The notes beneath the pieces are model-generated. The model was not told where the DNA came from. It was given only the letters and a program-made list of their open reading frames with translations, and ran no database searches. Below are positions 19,001 through 27,248 of a stretch of 64,000 nucleotides of DNA, piece after piece. Position 1 is the stretch's first letter, and the number at the start of each line of letters is the position of its first letter. This DNA is from Rhodococcus sp. 105337 (GTDB lineage Bacteria > Actinomycetota > Actinomycetes > Mycobacteriales > Mycobacteriaceae), in the NCBI RefSeq assembly GCF_012844225.1, contig NZ_JABAGQ010000001.1, forward strand, positions 558,001 through 622,000. The letters are read 5' to 3'. The translations under genes and the position numbers were made by a program.

Positions 19001-20357
19001 GGCGTTCGCCGCCACCGACGGGGACCCGCGCACATCGTGGGCGGCCGACGAACGCTCCCTCGCACCCGGCGGACCCCGCCCGACGCTGACGCTGGAACTG
19101 CCGTCACCGCAACGGGTCACCGGCCTCGACATCGCGACGTCGCTGGGAGTGCTGCCCGTCGCGCCACGCGCGATCGCGGTGAACCTCGGGAACGGTCCAC
19201 AGGTACGTGAGCTGAGCGAAGGCACCACCACACTGGACCTCGCTCCGCATGTCACCGACCGGATCACGCTGACCGTTCTCCGCTGGGACGACGTCCTCGA
19301 CCGCACGGTGCTGGGATTCTCGAAGCTTGCGCCCCCGGGTATCGCCGAGGTGACCGTCCGCGGTGACGACGGCCCGATCGGTGCGCAGGACCGGATCTAC
19401 GACCGGGAGGTGACGGTCGGCTGCGACGACGGCCCGGTGGTCACCGTCGACGGGCAGCCCTACCGCACGTCGGTGACGGCGAGCGTTGCCGATCTCGCCG
19501 CCGGGGCCGAAGTGCCGGCGACGCTCTGCGATACCGATGCGGTGGGCATGAACGCCGGTCGCGTCGACGTCGACGTGTCGCCGGGAACCCCGTTCATCGT
19601 GTCCCGCCTGCAACTGACGGTGCCGGGCGCCGACGCCCCGGCCGTGTCCCCGGTGGAGTTGGAGACCGGCGCCTGGTCCGCGAACCTGCGGGAGCTCACC
19701 GTGCCCGCGAGCGACGAGGACCGGCTCGTCGTGATCCCGGAAAGCACCAACATCGGCTGGGTGGCGAGCAGCAGCACCGACGGTCTCGAGCCCACCCCTG
19801 TCGTCGTCGACGGCTGGCAGCAGGGGTGGATACTGCCCGCCGGACCGGACAGCACACTGACGCTCGAGTTCACGACCGACCGCTGGTACCGGGTGGGGAT
19901 CTTCGGTGGACTGGCGCTGCTGGTGCCGCTGTTCGCGCTGGCCCTGTGGCCGCTCTCGCGTCGGCGCGCCTCCGATCCCGGTCCCGCACCGCGCACATGG
20001 CGGTCGCCGGTCGCCGGACTGGCCGGTGTCCTCGCCGCTGCCGTCGTCGTGGCCGGCGGTGCAGGTGCCGTCGTCGCGGTCCTCGGCACCCTGGGACTCG
20101 TCACCGCGACCCGACGCTCGGGTCGGCGAGCCGCATCGCGTCTGCTTGTGGGAACTGCCGGCGGTGCCACCGTGCTCGCGATGGCCCTGTTGTCCACCGG
20201 GCCGTGGCGCTCACCCGACGGCTACGTCGGGCACTCGTACCTGATTCAGCTCGCGGCGCTGGTGGGACTCGTCGCGGTGGGGCTCGCCGCCCTGCCCTTG
20301 CGAGAGCGGTCCCAACGCTGGAAGGCCTCACGCGCGGGCACCTCCACGAGCGCGTAA
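16062..20357 (+). CDS. aftD: alpha-(1->3)-arabinofuranosyltransferase AftD
   Basis: A 1431-residue membrane glycosyltransferase (GT-C fold) that adds alpha-(1->3) arabinofuranose branches to arabinogalactan and lipoarabinomannan from decaprenyl-phosphoarabinose. The N-terminal ~420 residues are multi-spanning, starting RRWLFGATVVAVLLSFAQ. A very long periplasmic part contains at least two discoidin/F5-8-type-C carbohydrate-binding-like modules (VVDGDPTTGWHSN and ATDGDPRTSWAAD). Two to three membrane helices close the protein. Length and linkage match Rv0236c (about 1400 residues). The TTG start at 16062, inside the DUF2613 gene, gives MSTAAADGSGNAS; a later start is possible. The 3' end overlaps the convergent acyltransferase gene by 112 bp. 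Confidence 0.9.
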   Translation: MSTAAADGSGNASSSLTYRGATDTPSAEPLSRRWLFGATVVAVLLSFAQVPGLVVADTKYDLTQNPLGFLARAAHQWSSTAPLGQVQNQAYGYFFPHGTFFAAGQLLHIPPWITQRAWWAVLLVVGFWGIVRLAEALGVGNRGSRVVAAAVFVLSPRVLTTLGSISSEAHPMMLAPWVLLPVVRYLSTRYVGSPRRLAAQSAAAVALMGAINAVATAAACLIAALWWAAHKPNRRWWRFTAWWLPLCLVAVTWWMVPLLLLGRVSPPFLDFIESSGVTTQWTSLAEVLRGTSSWTPFVSPERIAGAVLVTQPAAVLVTGAIAAAGLAGLAMRSMPARGRLTLILFVGIAGLGAGYAGELGSPVADQVRAFLDSTGAPLRNVHKLEPLVRLPLVLGLAHLLRRVPLPGSVPWARTRTAFAHPERNPMVACATLILVALTLATSLAWTGKLAPRGAYDEVPDYWHATAAWLDEHTDERGERALIVPGAPFGSQIWGLTRDEPLQALATTPWASRDAVPLVPPGAIRALDSVQRQIADGRPSPGLAATLRGQGIGFLVVRNDLDPETSPSARPALVHRALDESPGIERVARFGNDIVSASADGFVTDADLRPAYPAVEIYKVAATESTPIGPYMVDAADVPVVQGGPESLLNLRAGDPDLAGPTLLSADAARTGLPVDEVTVTDTPTDRETDYGQVDHHSSAIRAADDPRRTRNAVPDYPVPGAELVRAEWEGARITVSSAASDATQLGGTAVGSGPAAVVDGDPTTGWHSNGLESAVGQWLQLDLDTPVHSGMLQLTTSSGALGDPVRWLEVTTERGSTAVRVEEPGRPQTVALPLGTTSWIRITSTHTESGSRGNQFGIAELAVDEFTDGRNPERLDIRRRIVVPGPAEGVTVRGWDLGQEFPGRGSCVDTPDRVRCARGLATSTEEPNLFTRTLEVPAATVVEPDLWLRVRPGPALDDVIDRTDRVVARGDAEVVDLQGSAFAATDGDPRTSWAADERSLAPGGPRPTLTLELPSPQRVTGLDIATSLGVLPVAPRAIAVNLGNGPQVRELSEGTTTLDLAPHVTDRITLTVLRWDDVLDRTVLGFSKLAPPGIAEVTVRGDDGPIGAQDRIYDREVTVGCDDGPVVTVDGQPYRTSVTASVADLAAGAEVPATLCDTDAVGMNAGRVDVDVSPGTPFIVSRLQLTVPGADAPAVSPVELETGAWSANLRELTVPASDEDRLVVIPESTNIGWVASSSTDGLEPTPVVVDGWQQGWILPAGPDSTLTLEFTTDRWYRVGIFGGLALLVPLFALALWPLSRRRASDPGPAPRTWRSPVAGLAGVLAAAVVVAGGAGAVVAVLGTLGLVTATRRSGRRAASRLLVGTAGGATVLAMALLSTGPWRSPDGYVGHSYLIQLAALVGLVAVGLAALPLRERSQRWKASRAGTSTSA

Positions 20358-21418
20358 CTGGCCGACGCGATCGCAACGCTGAGCACGAAGGTCACGGCCA
20401 GCACCGGCCAGAAATGCCCCTGGAACGGTGCGATCCCGAAGACGGGGAAGATGATCGCCATCACCGCGAGATGCCAGATGAACAAGCCGTAGGACCAGCG
20501 CCCCACCGCGAGCGCCGGCGCGCTCGCGAGGAATCCGTGGTGCTCGCGCGGGGCGAGGACCAGCGGAGCGAGCAGCGCGAAACTCATGATCGCGCCCAGC
20601 ACGATCTTGTTGCTGTACTCCCACGGTTCGAGGTCGGTGAGCGTCTTCGGTCCGGCAAGCGGAGTCGTCGCCAGACCGAATGTGACCGCCGCGATCCCCA
20701 GCATCAGGTACCGGCGCTCCGCGATCCGGTGCACCCAGGTCCTGGGACCGGTCACCAATTCGGCGAGCACTATTCCGGCGGCGAACCAGGGCAGATACCC
20801 CGGCAGCCAGTTCTCGTGATTGATGTGCTCGGGAGTCGGTATCGGCAACCACACCCACAGCAGCGAGAGCACGCTCACTCCGAGCAGGAGCGGAATCCGG
20901 ATCCGTGCGGCCGGGCCCCGCAACCGGCAGACAGCGAGCGCCATCAGCGGCAGCGCCGCATAGAACGCGACCTCCACCGACAGGCTCCACATCTGGGTGA
21001 GCCCCTCGGTGAGGGTGAGCGGCACGAAGACCTGCGTGAACGTCAGGTTCGCCCACCACACCGTGGCTCCGCCGCCGGCGCCGGGGAGCAGCCACAGCAC
21101 CAGGATCACCGCGATCCAGTAGGCGGGCAGGATGCGCGTCGCGCGCGACACCAGATACCGCCGGGCAGACGGCCGCGGGCCGAGACCGCGGGCCTCGGCT
21201 GCGTGCGGGCGCCACAGCAGAAATCCCGACAAGGCGAAGAACAGGGCGACGGCCAGGTCCAGCCGACCCCACACGCGTCCGAGCGCCGACTCGTGCACGG
21301 CACCGGTCTGGAAAGCGACGTGGGTCACCACCACGGCGACCGATGCCAGTCCGCGCATGCCCTCCAGCGCCGGGAGAAACCCGTTTACGCGGGGGCCGGA
21401 GACCCTTGTACTACTCAT
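20246..21418 (-). CDS. acyltransferase 3 family membrane protein (Rv0228-like)
   Basis: A 390-residue integral membrane acyltransferase with about ten membrane segments. It begins with the family motif LPALEGMRGLASVAVVVTH, whose final His is the presumed catalytic residue. Next come LDLAVALFFALSGFLLW, RATRILPAYW and MWSLSVEVAFY. Such enzymes acylate exported polysaccharides, lipids or peptidoglycan. The ATG at 21418 was chosen; a GTG at 21445 is in frame and would add nine residues. Neither has a strong ribosome-binding site. It is divergent from the DUF3068 gene, as Rv0228/Rv0227c are. Its last 37 codons lie opposite the last 37 codons of aftD. Confidence 0.85.
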   Translation of the reverse strand: MSSTRVSGPRVNGFLPALEGMRGLASVAVVVTHVAFQTGAVHESALGRVWGRLDLAVALFFALSGFLLWRPHAAEARGLGPRPSARRYLVSRATRILPAYWIAVILVLWLLPGAGGGATVWWANLTFTQVFVPLTLTEGLTQMWSLSVEVAFYAALPLMALAVCRLRGPAARIRIPLLLGVSVLSLLWVWLPIPTPEHINHENWLPGYLPWFAAGIVLAELVTGPRTWVHRIAERRYLMLGIAAVTFGLATTPLAGPKTLTDLEPWEYSNKIVLGAIMSFALLAPLVLAPREHHGFLASAPALAVGRWSYGLFIWHLAVMAIIFPVFGIAPFQGHFWPVLAVTFVLSVAIASASYALVEVPAREAFQRWDRSRKGRAASPTATSPTSAAS

Positions 21419-21462
21419 CGGCGACCAGTGTGCCCGCCCAGGCACACCCGCGTAAATGCGGG
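21380..21462. repeat. inverted repeat spanning the acyltransferase start
   Basis: CCCGTTTACGCGGG (21380-21393) and CCCGCGTAAATGCGGG (21447-21462) pair with a two-base bulge across about 53 bp. One arm is inside the acyltransferase gene, the other upstream of its start. It could fold in the 5' end of that mRNA. The function is unknown. Confidence 0.5.
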
Positions 21463-21610
21463 TTCGTCACGAGCCACGAGCAACCGAGCACCGCGGACTG
21501 TTAGTGTCTTGGCTCACGTGGCGTTCGCGGGTCGGATGCCAAGGCGATCCGTGCAGCCCTGCTGCCGGTGGGGGTACTCGATGACAACCCGTTGAGTGAG
21601 GAGAGACAGC

Positions 21611-22849
21611 ATGGCTGAGCGTTCGAGCTCCGGCCGGATACTTGCGTTGATTCTGATAGGCCTGGGGGCGTTCCTCCTGGTAATCGCAATTCTCGTACCG
21701 ACCTACACTGTCGGCAAATTGGCGACTACACCCCTCGACCTCGAGGTGACCACCGTTGCCGAGGGCACGGGTGACATCCTCAATTCCCGAGCCCTGCTCG
21801 CAGGCAATGCTCAGGTCGACAGGGACGTCCCGATCGTGGCGCAGCGTTACGTGACGGTGGAAGATCCCGCAGACGGCGACATCATGACCCTCCAGGCGGG
21901 TCAGACGGTGCGTCGCCTCGACATGCAGGGCGACACCGGACTGGTGTCGGCGACCGTCGACCGCGTCACGATCGACCGCGACACGTCGATGCCCGTGTCG
22001 TCCGAGGACTTCGCCGATCGGGTGAGCACGGTGCAGTCGACTGCCGACGCGCCGCCCACCGATCTCGGCGACCGCGACGGCCTGCAGTACAAGTTCCCGT
22101 TCGATGTCAAGCAGGAGTCGTACCCCTACTACGACATCAACGCGCGTGAGACCTTCCCCCTCGAGTTCAAGGGTGAGGAAGAGATCAACGGCATGGCGGT
22201 CTACCACTTCAGCCAGGAAGTCGGACCGATCGACCTGTCCGAGGCCGATCCCGAGGTCCCGACCTACAAGCTGAGCCTTCCCGCTTCCACGTGGGGTGTC
22301 GGTGAGGGTGACGAGCCGATCACGATGACCCGCTGGTACAACAACGTCCGCGACCTGTGGGTCGACCCCATCACGGGTGTCGTGGTGAAGGGCCAGGAAG
22401 CACAGAACCAGTACTACGCACGCGAAGCCGACACCCCCGAGGTGACGATTCTCGACGTGACACTGCCGTTCGACGAGGAAACCGTCGAGTACCAGATCGG
22501 CCAGGCCAAGGACGGACAGGATCAGCTGTCCCTGTTCGGTCGTACCGTGCCGATCATCCTCGGCATCCTCGGCGCGATCCTGCTGATCGCGGGCATCGTG
22601 CTCGGTCTCCGTGGCGGACAGAACGGTGGCCGTCGTGCCGCTGCCACCACCGGACCGTCGCCGGCCGGCCCGGCCACCACGACGGTGGGACCGGCGCACT
22701 CCGCGTCGCCGCAGCGGGACTACACCGACGACAGGACCGAGGTCATCCCGCGGAACGATCAGGGCTCGGACACGCAGCAGCGTGACTGGACCACCGATCA
22801 GACGCAGGAGATCCCGCGCACCGACCTGCGGAAGCCTCCGCAGCAGTAG
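21611..22849 (+). CDS. DUF3068 membrane protein (Rv0227c-like; PorA-family fold)
   Basis: A 412-residue protein with an N-terminal membrane helix (residues ~9-31) and a second helix near 318-340 (VPIILGILGAILLIAGIVLG). Between them lies a ~285-residue outer domain, and a short Gly/Pro/Gln-rich tail follows. The form matches the DUF3068 family, named porin PorA family in some resources, of which Rv0227c is a member. The ATG at 21611 is set by GAGGAGAG upstream; an ATG 15 bases earlier is in frame. The biochemical role is unsettled. Essentiality of Rv0227c in M. tuberculosis has been reported, to my recollection. A very strong terminator follows. Confidence 0.85.
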   Translation: MAERSSSGRILALILIGLGAFLLVIAILVPTYTVGKLATTPLDLEVTTVAEGTGDILNSRALLAGNAQVDRDVPIVAQRYVTVEDPADGDIMTLQAGQTVRRLDMQGDTGLVSATVDRVTIDRDTSMPVSSEDFADRVSTVQSTADAPPTDLGDRDGLQYKFPFDVKQESYPYYDINARETFPLEFKGEEEINGMAVYHFSQEVGPIDLSEADPEVPTYKLSLPASTWGVGEGDEPITMTRWYNNVRDLWVDPITGVVVKGQEAQNQYYAREADTPEVTILDVTLPFDEETVEYQIGQAKDGQDQLSLFGRTVPIILGILGAILLIAGIVLGLRGGQNGGRRAAATTGPSPAGPATTTVGPAHSASPQRDYTDDRTEVIPRNDQGSDTQQRDWTTDQTQEIPRTDLRKPPQQ

Positions 22850-22869
22850 GCACGCGCAGCGCAAAGAAC

Positions 22870-22911
22870 AACGACACCGCCCCCACCGTTCACGGTGGGG
22901 GCGGTGTCGTT
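22870..22911. terminator. bidirectional hairpin terminator
   Basis: A perfect 19-bp stem (22870-22888 with 22893-22911) and a TTCA tetraloop, between the DUF3068 gene (+) and the flippase gene (-). Confidence 0.9.
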
Positions 22912-22916
22912 GTGGG

Positions 22917-24176
22917 TCAGGTCGTGAGTCCGCTGCCCGGGCTGGGTCCGCTGCCCGGGCTGGGTTCGCTGTCCGGGCGTGGGGCGGACGCGGCGGCGGT
23001 TCGTACGGCCAGCACTGCGACCACCGCGGCGGTCGTGGCCGCCACCCCCACCGCGACGCCGACGAACTGCTCGATCGTCGACGCCACCGTCACCATCAGG
23101 ATCACCTCGACGAGAAGACCGGCCCATGCGACCAGTGCCAGGTGCGTGCGCTCGCCCGCGATCGCCGACAGCAGCGCGCCCTGCAGCACCGCCAGGCACG
23201 CTCCCTGGAGGGCGAACATCCACAGCAACGACTGCACAGGCCGGTACGCATCTCCCACGAGCAGCGGGACGAGCGGTGCACACAACGCTGCTGCCGCGAC
23301 GAGCGCCGCGCCCAGCGCCACGAGCACCGTCAGCGCGGACCGCACCGCCCCCGCGGACTCCGCCGGATCGGCCATTCGTGGATAGAGCACCACACCCACA
23401 GCCTGCGGCAGCCAGAACGCCACCTTCGTCGCGACAGCACCGAGGGCATACAGGCCTGCGGACTCCGGGTCCAGCACCATCCGGGCGAGCAGCAGATCGA
23501 GTGAGGTCAGCGCGATCAGCGCGAGTTGCACCTGGGAGGCGCGCAGGATCGCACCGGCGGACGGCGTCCAGGAGGACCCCGCGTCAGCCGGATCGGTGCG
23601 CCCGACGAGGACGGACGCAAAGATCGCGGTGATGCCGGTCCCCACAGCGCCGGCGAACAGCGCCGCCCCGGGTCCGCCACCGAGCATGAGCACGACAACC
23701 GCCGGGGCGACCTTCGCGATGCCCGCTGTGGCCAGCACGACGCTGAGCGCCGCGAACCTGCCACGCCCCTGGAGAAGGCCCTGTTCGGCCGCGAGAAGGA
23801 CGAGCAGGGGCGCCGTCACGAGAGATCCGAACGCACCGGCGACGCTGGTGTCGAGTGCCCACGCCACCACGGGAACGAGAACCAGCGCGGCGAGGCCCGC
23901 CCAGGCGGCGCACCGGTAGCCGAGGCGCCGCAGCACCGCGACGCTGCTGCCGTGCACAGCCTCGCGCGCCACGACCGTCTGCAACGCGAGCGCGGGGACC
24001 GCCAGCACGAGTTGGGCGGCGAGCAGGCTCGCGAACTCGCCGTACCCGGCGGGGCCGAGCCATCGGCCCGCGGGCAGGTGCAGCAGGTAGGCCGCGATGT
24101 TGGCCGTCATCGCCCCGACGGTCACCATCGTCATTCCAGCGGCAGCCGACCGGCGCGTGGTCTCGGGTCGAGGCAT
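22917..24176 (-). CDS. polysaccharide flippase-like MOP-superfamily membrane protein
   Basis: A 419-residue, very hydrophobic protein with about twelve membrane helices, resembling Wzx/MurJ-type exporters of lipid-linked oligosaccharides. Recognisable features are the N-terminal GAMTANIAAYLLHLPAGRWLGPAGYGEFASLL, typical of this class, and repeated inward loops with charged residues. The C-terminus carries PSPGSG-type repeats (22919-22975). It lies between the counterparts of Rv0227c and Rv0226c, which are neighbours in M. tuberculosis as I recall, so it appears to be an extra gene here. The substrate is unknown; with AftD and the GT4 gene near, a cell-surface glycan is plausible. Confidence 0.78.
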   Translation of the reverse strand: MPRPETTRRSAAAGMTMVTVGAMTANIAAYLLHLPAGRWLGPAGYGEFASLLAAQLVLAVPALALQTVVAREAVHGSSVAVLRRLGYRCAAWAGLAALVLVPVVAWALDTSVAGAFGSLVTAPLLVLLAAEQGLLQGRGRFAALSVVLATAGIAKVAPAVVVLMLGGGPGAALFAGAVGTGITAIFASVLVGRTDPADAGSSWTPSAGAILRASQVQLALIALTSLDLLLARMVLDPESAGLYALGAVATKVAFWLPQAVGVVLYPRMADPAESAGAVRSALTVLVALGAALVAAAALCAPLVPLLVGDAYRPVQSLLWMFALQGACLAVLQGALLSAIAGERTHLALVAWAGLLVEVILMVTVASTIEQFVGVAVGVAATTAAVVAVLAVRTAAASAPRPDSEPSPGSGPSPGSGLTT

Positions 24177-24218
24177 CCGCCCATCCTCGCATCAGTGCGG
24201 ACCCCGTATTCTGCCGCC

Positions 24219-25964
24219 ATGCTGACGCCGGTGTCCTCGCGGTCGGTCGCACCGGTGCTGCCGGTGCGGTCGGTGCCGGCGCTGTGGTCGCTGCTCCTGA
24301 CGTTCGTCGTGCTCGGCCCGCTCCTCACGTCACCCGGTTACCTGCTGCTGCGCGACGCGGTGAGCACGCCGCGGTCTTTCCTCACCGACTCGTCCCTCGG
24401 GCTGTCCGACGCGGCAGCCCGCGCGGTCCCCCAGGATGCGCTGCTCGCGTGGGTGACCACGGTGGTGGACGGTGGGGTCGCGGTGAGCGCGATCCTCGCA
24501 CTGTCGGTGTGGGCGGCGGGATGGGGAGCGGCACGTCTCGTGGCCGTCGTTCTGCCGCGGGCCGGGGTGGCAGCCCAAGTGGTGGCGGCGACGGTCGCCA
24601 TCTGGAATCCCTATGTGGCGGAGCGCCTGCTGCAAGGCCATTGGAGCCTGCTCGCCGGATACGCGGCGCTGCCCTGGGCGATATGCGCGGCCGTGCCGAT
24701 CCGACGTCGGCAGCGTGGTGGATGGCCCGCGCTGGCGGTGTGCCTGGCAGCGGCCGGGCTGACACCCACCGGGGTGCTGCTCGCTGCCGTGGTGACACTC
24801 GCCGTTCTGGTTGTGCCCGGGGGCCGCAGTTCGACGGTCGTGCGGGTGGCGGGAGCCGTTGCCTTCACCGTCCTTGCGTCGCTGCCGTGGCTCACCGCCA
24901 CTCTCCTGGCCGGTGGAGGAACCGAAGCCGACCCGGCCGGTGTGCGTGCGTTCGCCGCGCGGGCAGAACCACTCCTCGGCACCCTCGGTTCCCTCGCGGG
25001 ACTCGGCGGCATCTGGAACGGCGATGCCGTGCCGGGCTCCCGCACCACCCCGTGGGCGCTCGTCGGCACGTTGCTGCTGCTCGGCATCGTCGCGTGCGGT
25101 GTGCCGGCGCTGTGGCGACGTCGTCGTCATCCCGTGGTCGTCGCCGCCGGTGTGCTCGCCGCGGTCGCAGTGCTCGGACCGGCCCTGGCCGCGACGGGCC
25201 CTGGACTCGCTGCCGGCGAATGGTCGATGGCGAACGTGCCCGGCGTGGGGCTGCTCCGGGACACCCAGAAGTGGGTGGCGGTGGCGATGCCCGGCTACGC
25301 GCTCGCCGCAGCAGCGGGCGTCGGGGCACTACAACGTCGATTCTCCGGACCGGACCGGATCTGGGCGGCCGTGGTGGTCGCGGGACTCGTCCTCGCACTG
25401 CCCGATCTCGCGTGGGGCGTCTCCGGGCAGGTCCGTCCCGTCCGCTACCCGGACGGGTGGCAGAAGGTCACCGAGTACGTGACCGCACGCGACGGCGACG
25501 TGGCCGTGCTCCCCGGTGGCATGTTCCGGATCTTCGATTTCGCCGGTCCGGCCGCCGTGCTGGATCCGGCTCCGCGCATGGTGCGCGCGGACGTGTTGCA
25601 GACCGGGACCCTGCTGGTGGCCGGGGGAACCGTGGCCGGCGAGGGGCACCGCGCGGAGGAAGTGGAACGACTCCTGCTCACCGGCGCCGGTCCCGACACG
25701 CTCGCCGCGGAGGGGGTGGGCTGGGTGCTCGTCGAGCACCGCACCCCCGGAGATCGGGGCGAGTCGCAGCGGACTCTGGCCGCGCTCGAGCCGGTCTACA
25801 GCGACGACGATCTGAGTCTCTACCGCGTGGACGGCGTGACCACCGACGCGTCGCCGCACCGCACATCCGCTATCGCGGCACACGTGGTGTGGCTGCTGCT
25901 CTCAGCCTGCGGCGTGGTGGGCGTGCTGGTGCAGCGGTTCGCCCGTCCTCGGAAACAGTCCTGA
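24219..25964 (+). CDS. large multi-spanning membrane protein (Rv0226c-like)
   Basis: A 581-residue integral membrane protein with about twelve helices and a soluble C-terminal domain (about 400-540) before a last helix (VVWLLLSACGVVGVLVQRF). Its general form resembles GT-C membrane transferases: an early acidic loop (LLRDAVSTPRSF), a WNPYVAERLLQGHW motif, and a periplasmic C-terminal part. WNPYV-E-hWSLL-Y patterns occur in putative mycobacterial mannosyl/arabinosyl transferases. Catalysis is not proven from sequence. The position matches Rv0226c (576 residues). The ATG at 24219 is 42 bp from the divergent flippase start. Its 3' end overlaps the convergent GT4 gene by 63 bp. Confidence 0.7.
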   Translation: MLTPVSSRSVAPVLPVRSVPALWSLLLTFVVLGPLLTSPGYLLLRDAVSTPRSFLTDSSLGLSDAAARAVPQDALLAWVTTVVDGGVAVSAILALSVWAAGWGAARLVAVVLPRAGVAAQVVAATVAIWNPYVAERLLQGHWSLLAGYAALPWAICAAVPIRRRQRGGWPALAVCLAAAGLTPTGVLLAAVVTLAVLVVPGGRSSTVVRVAGAVAFTVLASLPWLTATLLAGGGTEADPAGVRAFAARAEPLLGTLGSLAGLGGIWNGDAVPGSRTTPWALVGTLLLLGIVACGVPALWRRRRHPVVVAAGVLAAVAVLGPALAATGPGLAAGEWSMANVPGVGLLRDTQKWVAVAMPGYALAAAAGVGALQRRFSGPDRIWAAVVVAGLVLALPDLAWGVSGQVRPVRYPDGWQKVTEYVTARDGDVAVLPGGMFRIFDFAGPAAVLDPAPRMVRADVLQTGTLLVAGGTVAGEGHRAEEVERLLLTGAGPDTLAAEGVGWVLVEHRTPGDRGESQRTLAALEPVYSDDDLSLYRVDGVTTDASPHRTSAIAAHVVWLLLSACGVVGVLVQRFARPRKQS

Positions 25965-27104
25965 TACAGGCTGGCCACGGGTGGTACCGGCAAGCACGTC
26001 GAACACTCCGTCGCCCGTCGCCTCCCACGAGAACTCCCCGGCCCGGATGCGTGCCTTCGCACCGAGTTGACGCAGGCGCCCGCGGTCCTCGAGAAGGTCG
26101 GCGACGGCATCGGTCAACTCGGCCGGGGAGTCGACGAGCAACCCGGTCACCCCGTCGATGATGGAATCGGTCAGGCCCTTCGAACTCCGGTAGCCGATGG
26201 TGGGCACACCGTGCTGGGCGGCTTCGACCACCGCCAGACCCCACCCTTCCTTGCGGGAGGGCATGACGTGGAGCCATGCGCGGGAGAGGAGTTCGTGCTT
26301 GCGATCCTCCGGGACGTGGCCGTGGAACGTCACCGCGTCCGCGATCCCGAGGTCTGCGGCGGCGTCGCGCAGATTCTGCTCCCACCATCCGCCGCCGATG
26401 ACATCCAGATGCAGACCGGGGATTCGGCCGCGCAGCGCCGCGACAGCACCGAGCGCATCTTCGATCTGCTTGTGCGGTACGAGCCGCGACAGCACACACA
26501 GGCTCGGGTGCTCGGTACGGGTGTGGTCGTCGCCGGGTGCGACCCCTGCAGGTATCGCGTCGGCGCCGTTGCGCACCACCGCGATGCGCTCCCGGTCGAC
26601 GCCGAGCGCGCGCAGTTCGTCGGCGGACGGCAGGGACACCGTGAGGTACTGGTTGCGGCGATGCACGCGCGGTGACAGCGACGATTCGATCCACCAGCCG
26701 AGCTTGGCCATCAGGCGTCCCGCCACGGGCCATTGCTCACGGTGGCAGTGGTGCACGAGAAGGGTGACCGGTGCGCCGGCGACAACCCGCGCGAAGAACG
26801 GGATGCCGTTCTGGGTGTCGATGACAGCGTCGGGCCGGATTCCGGCGAGCGGGCCGACACCGAACCGGCCGGCCAGGATCGCGGCCAGCGCTCGGGGGTA
26901 CACCGTCAGCCGGCCACCACCGCGACTGATGTCGATACCGTCGACGCTGTCGCGGCGGCGGGCACCGGGATACGACGCGGTACGCAGCGTGACCTTGATA
27001 CCGCGCGCAGCGAGCTGGGCTCCTACCTGCTCCAGGTACCGCTCACTGCCACCCCCTTGAGGGTGTCCGGTGTCACGCCAGCAGAGCAGCAGTACCTCCT
27101 GCAC
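25902..27104 (-). CDS. family 4 glycosyltransferase (Rv0225-like)
   Basis: About 400 residues with a GT-B fold. The N-terminal domain begins LLLCWRDTGHPQGGGSERYLEQVG, typical of GT4 sugar transferases. The C-terminal nucleotide-sugar domain has VLSRLVPHKQIEDAL, VTFHGHVPEDRKHELL and the E-x7-E signature in EGWGLAVVEAAQHG. It transfers a sugar from an NDP donor, probably at the inner face of the membrane. I prefer the GTG at 27104 because similarity begins right after it; an upstream ATG at 27182 would add 26 residues. It matches Rv0225 in position. The last 21 codons overlap those of the convergent membrane-protein gene. Confidence 0.82.
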   Translation of the reverse strand: MQEVLLLCWRDTGHPQGGGSERYLEQVGAQLAARGIKVTLRTASYPGARRRDSVDGIDISRGGGRLTVYPRALAAILAGRFGVGPLAGIRPDAVIDTQNGIPFFARVVAGAPVTLLVHHCHREQWPVAGRLMAKLGWWIESSLSPRVHRRNQYLTVSLPSADELRALGVDRERIAVVRNGADAIPAGVAPGDDHTRTEHPSLCVLSRLVPHKQIEDALGAVAALRGRIPGLHLDVIGGGWWEQNLRDAAADLGIADAVTFHGHVPEDRKHELLSRAWLHVMPSRKEGWGLAVVEAAQHGVPTIGYRSSKGLTDSIIDGVTGLLVDSPAELTDAVADLLEDRGRLRQLGAKARIRAGEFSWEATGDGVFDVLAGTTRGQPVSGLFPRTGEPLHQHAHHAAG

Positions 27105-27248
27105 GCGGAGCCCCCAATATCTTGCGACGTCCCGAAGGGACCGGTGTGTGACCCGGGAGGGCCTAGGTATGACAACGAACACCCTAACGGGTACGCCGCG
27201 CCATAGGTATGGAGAGCGTCCGTCGGCCTCACACTAAGGTGTCTCGAC

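Noticed and set aside
21581-21600. KstR-like core AACCCGTT before the DUF3068 gene
   Set aside because: The outer T and A of the consensus are absent on both sides; only the central AAC-N2-GTT matches.
27105-27182. N-terminal 26-residue extension of the GT4 glycosyltransferase
   Set aside because: An ATG at 27182 keeps the frame open, but the added residues are Arg-rich without family similarity; the GTG at 27104 directly precedes the conserved domain. It cannot be fully excluded.
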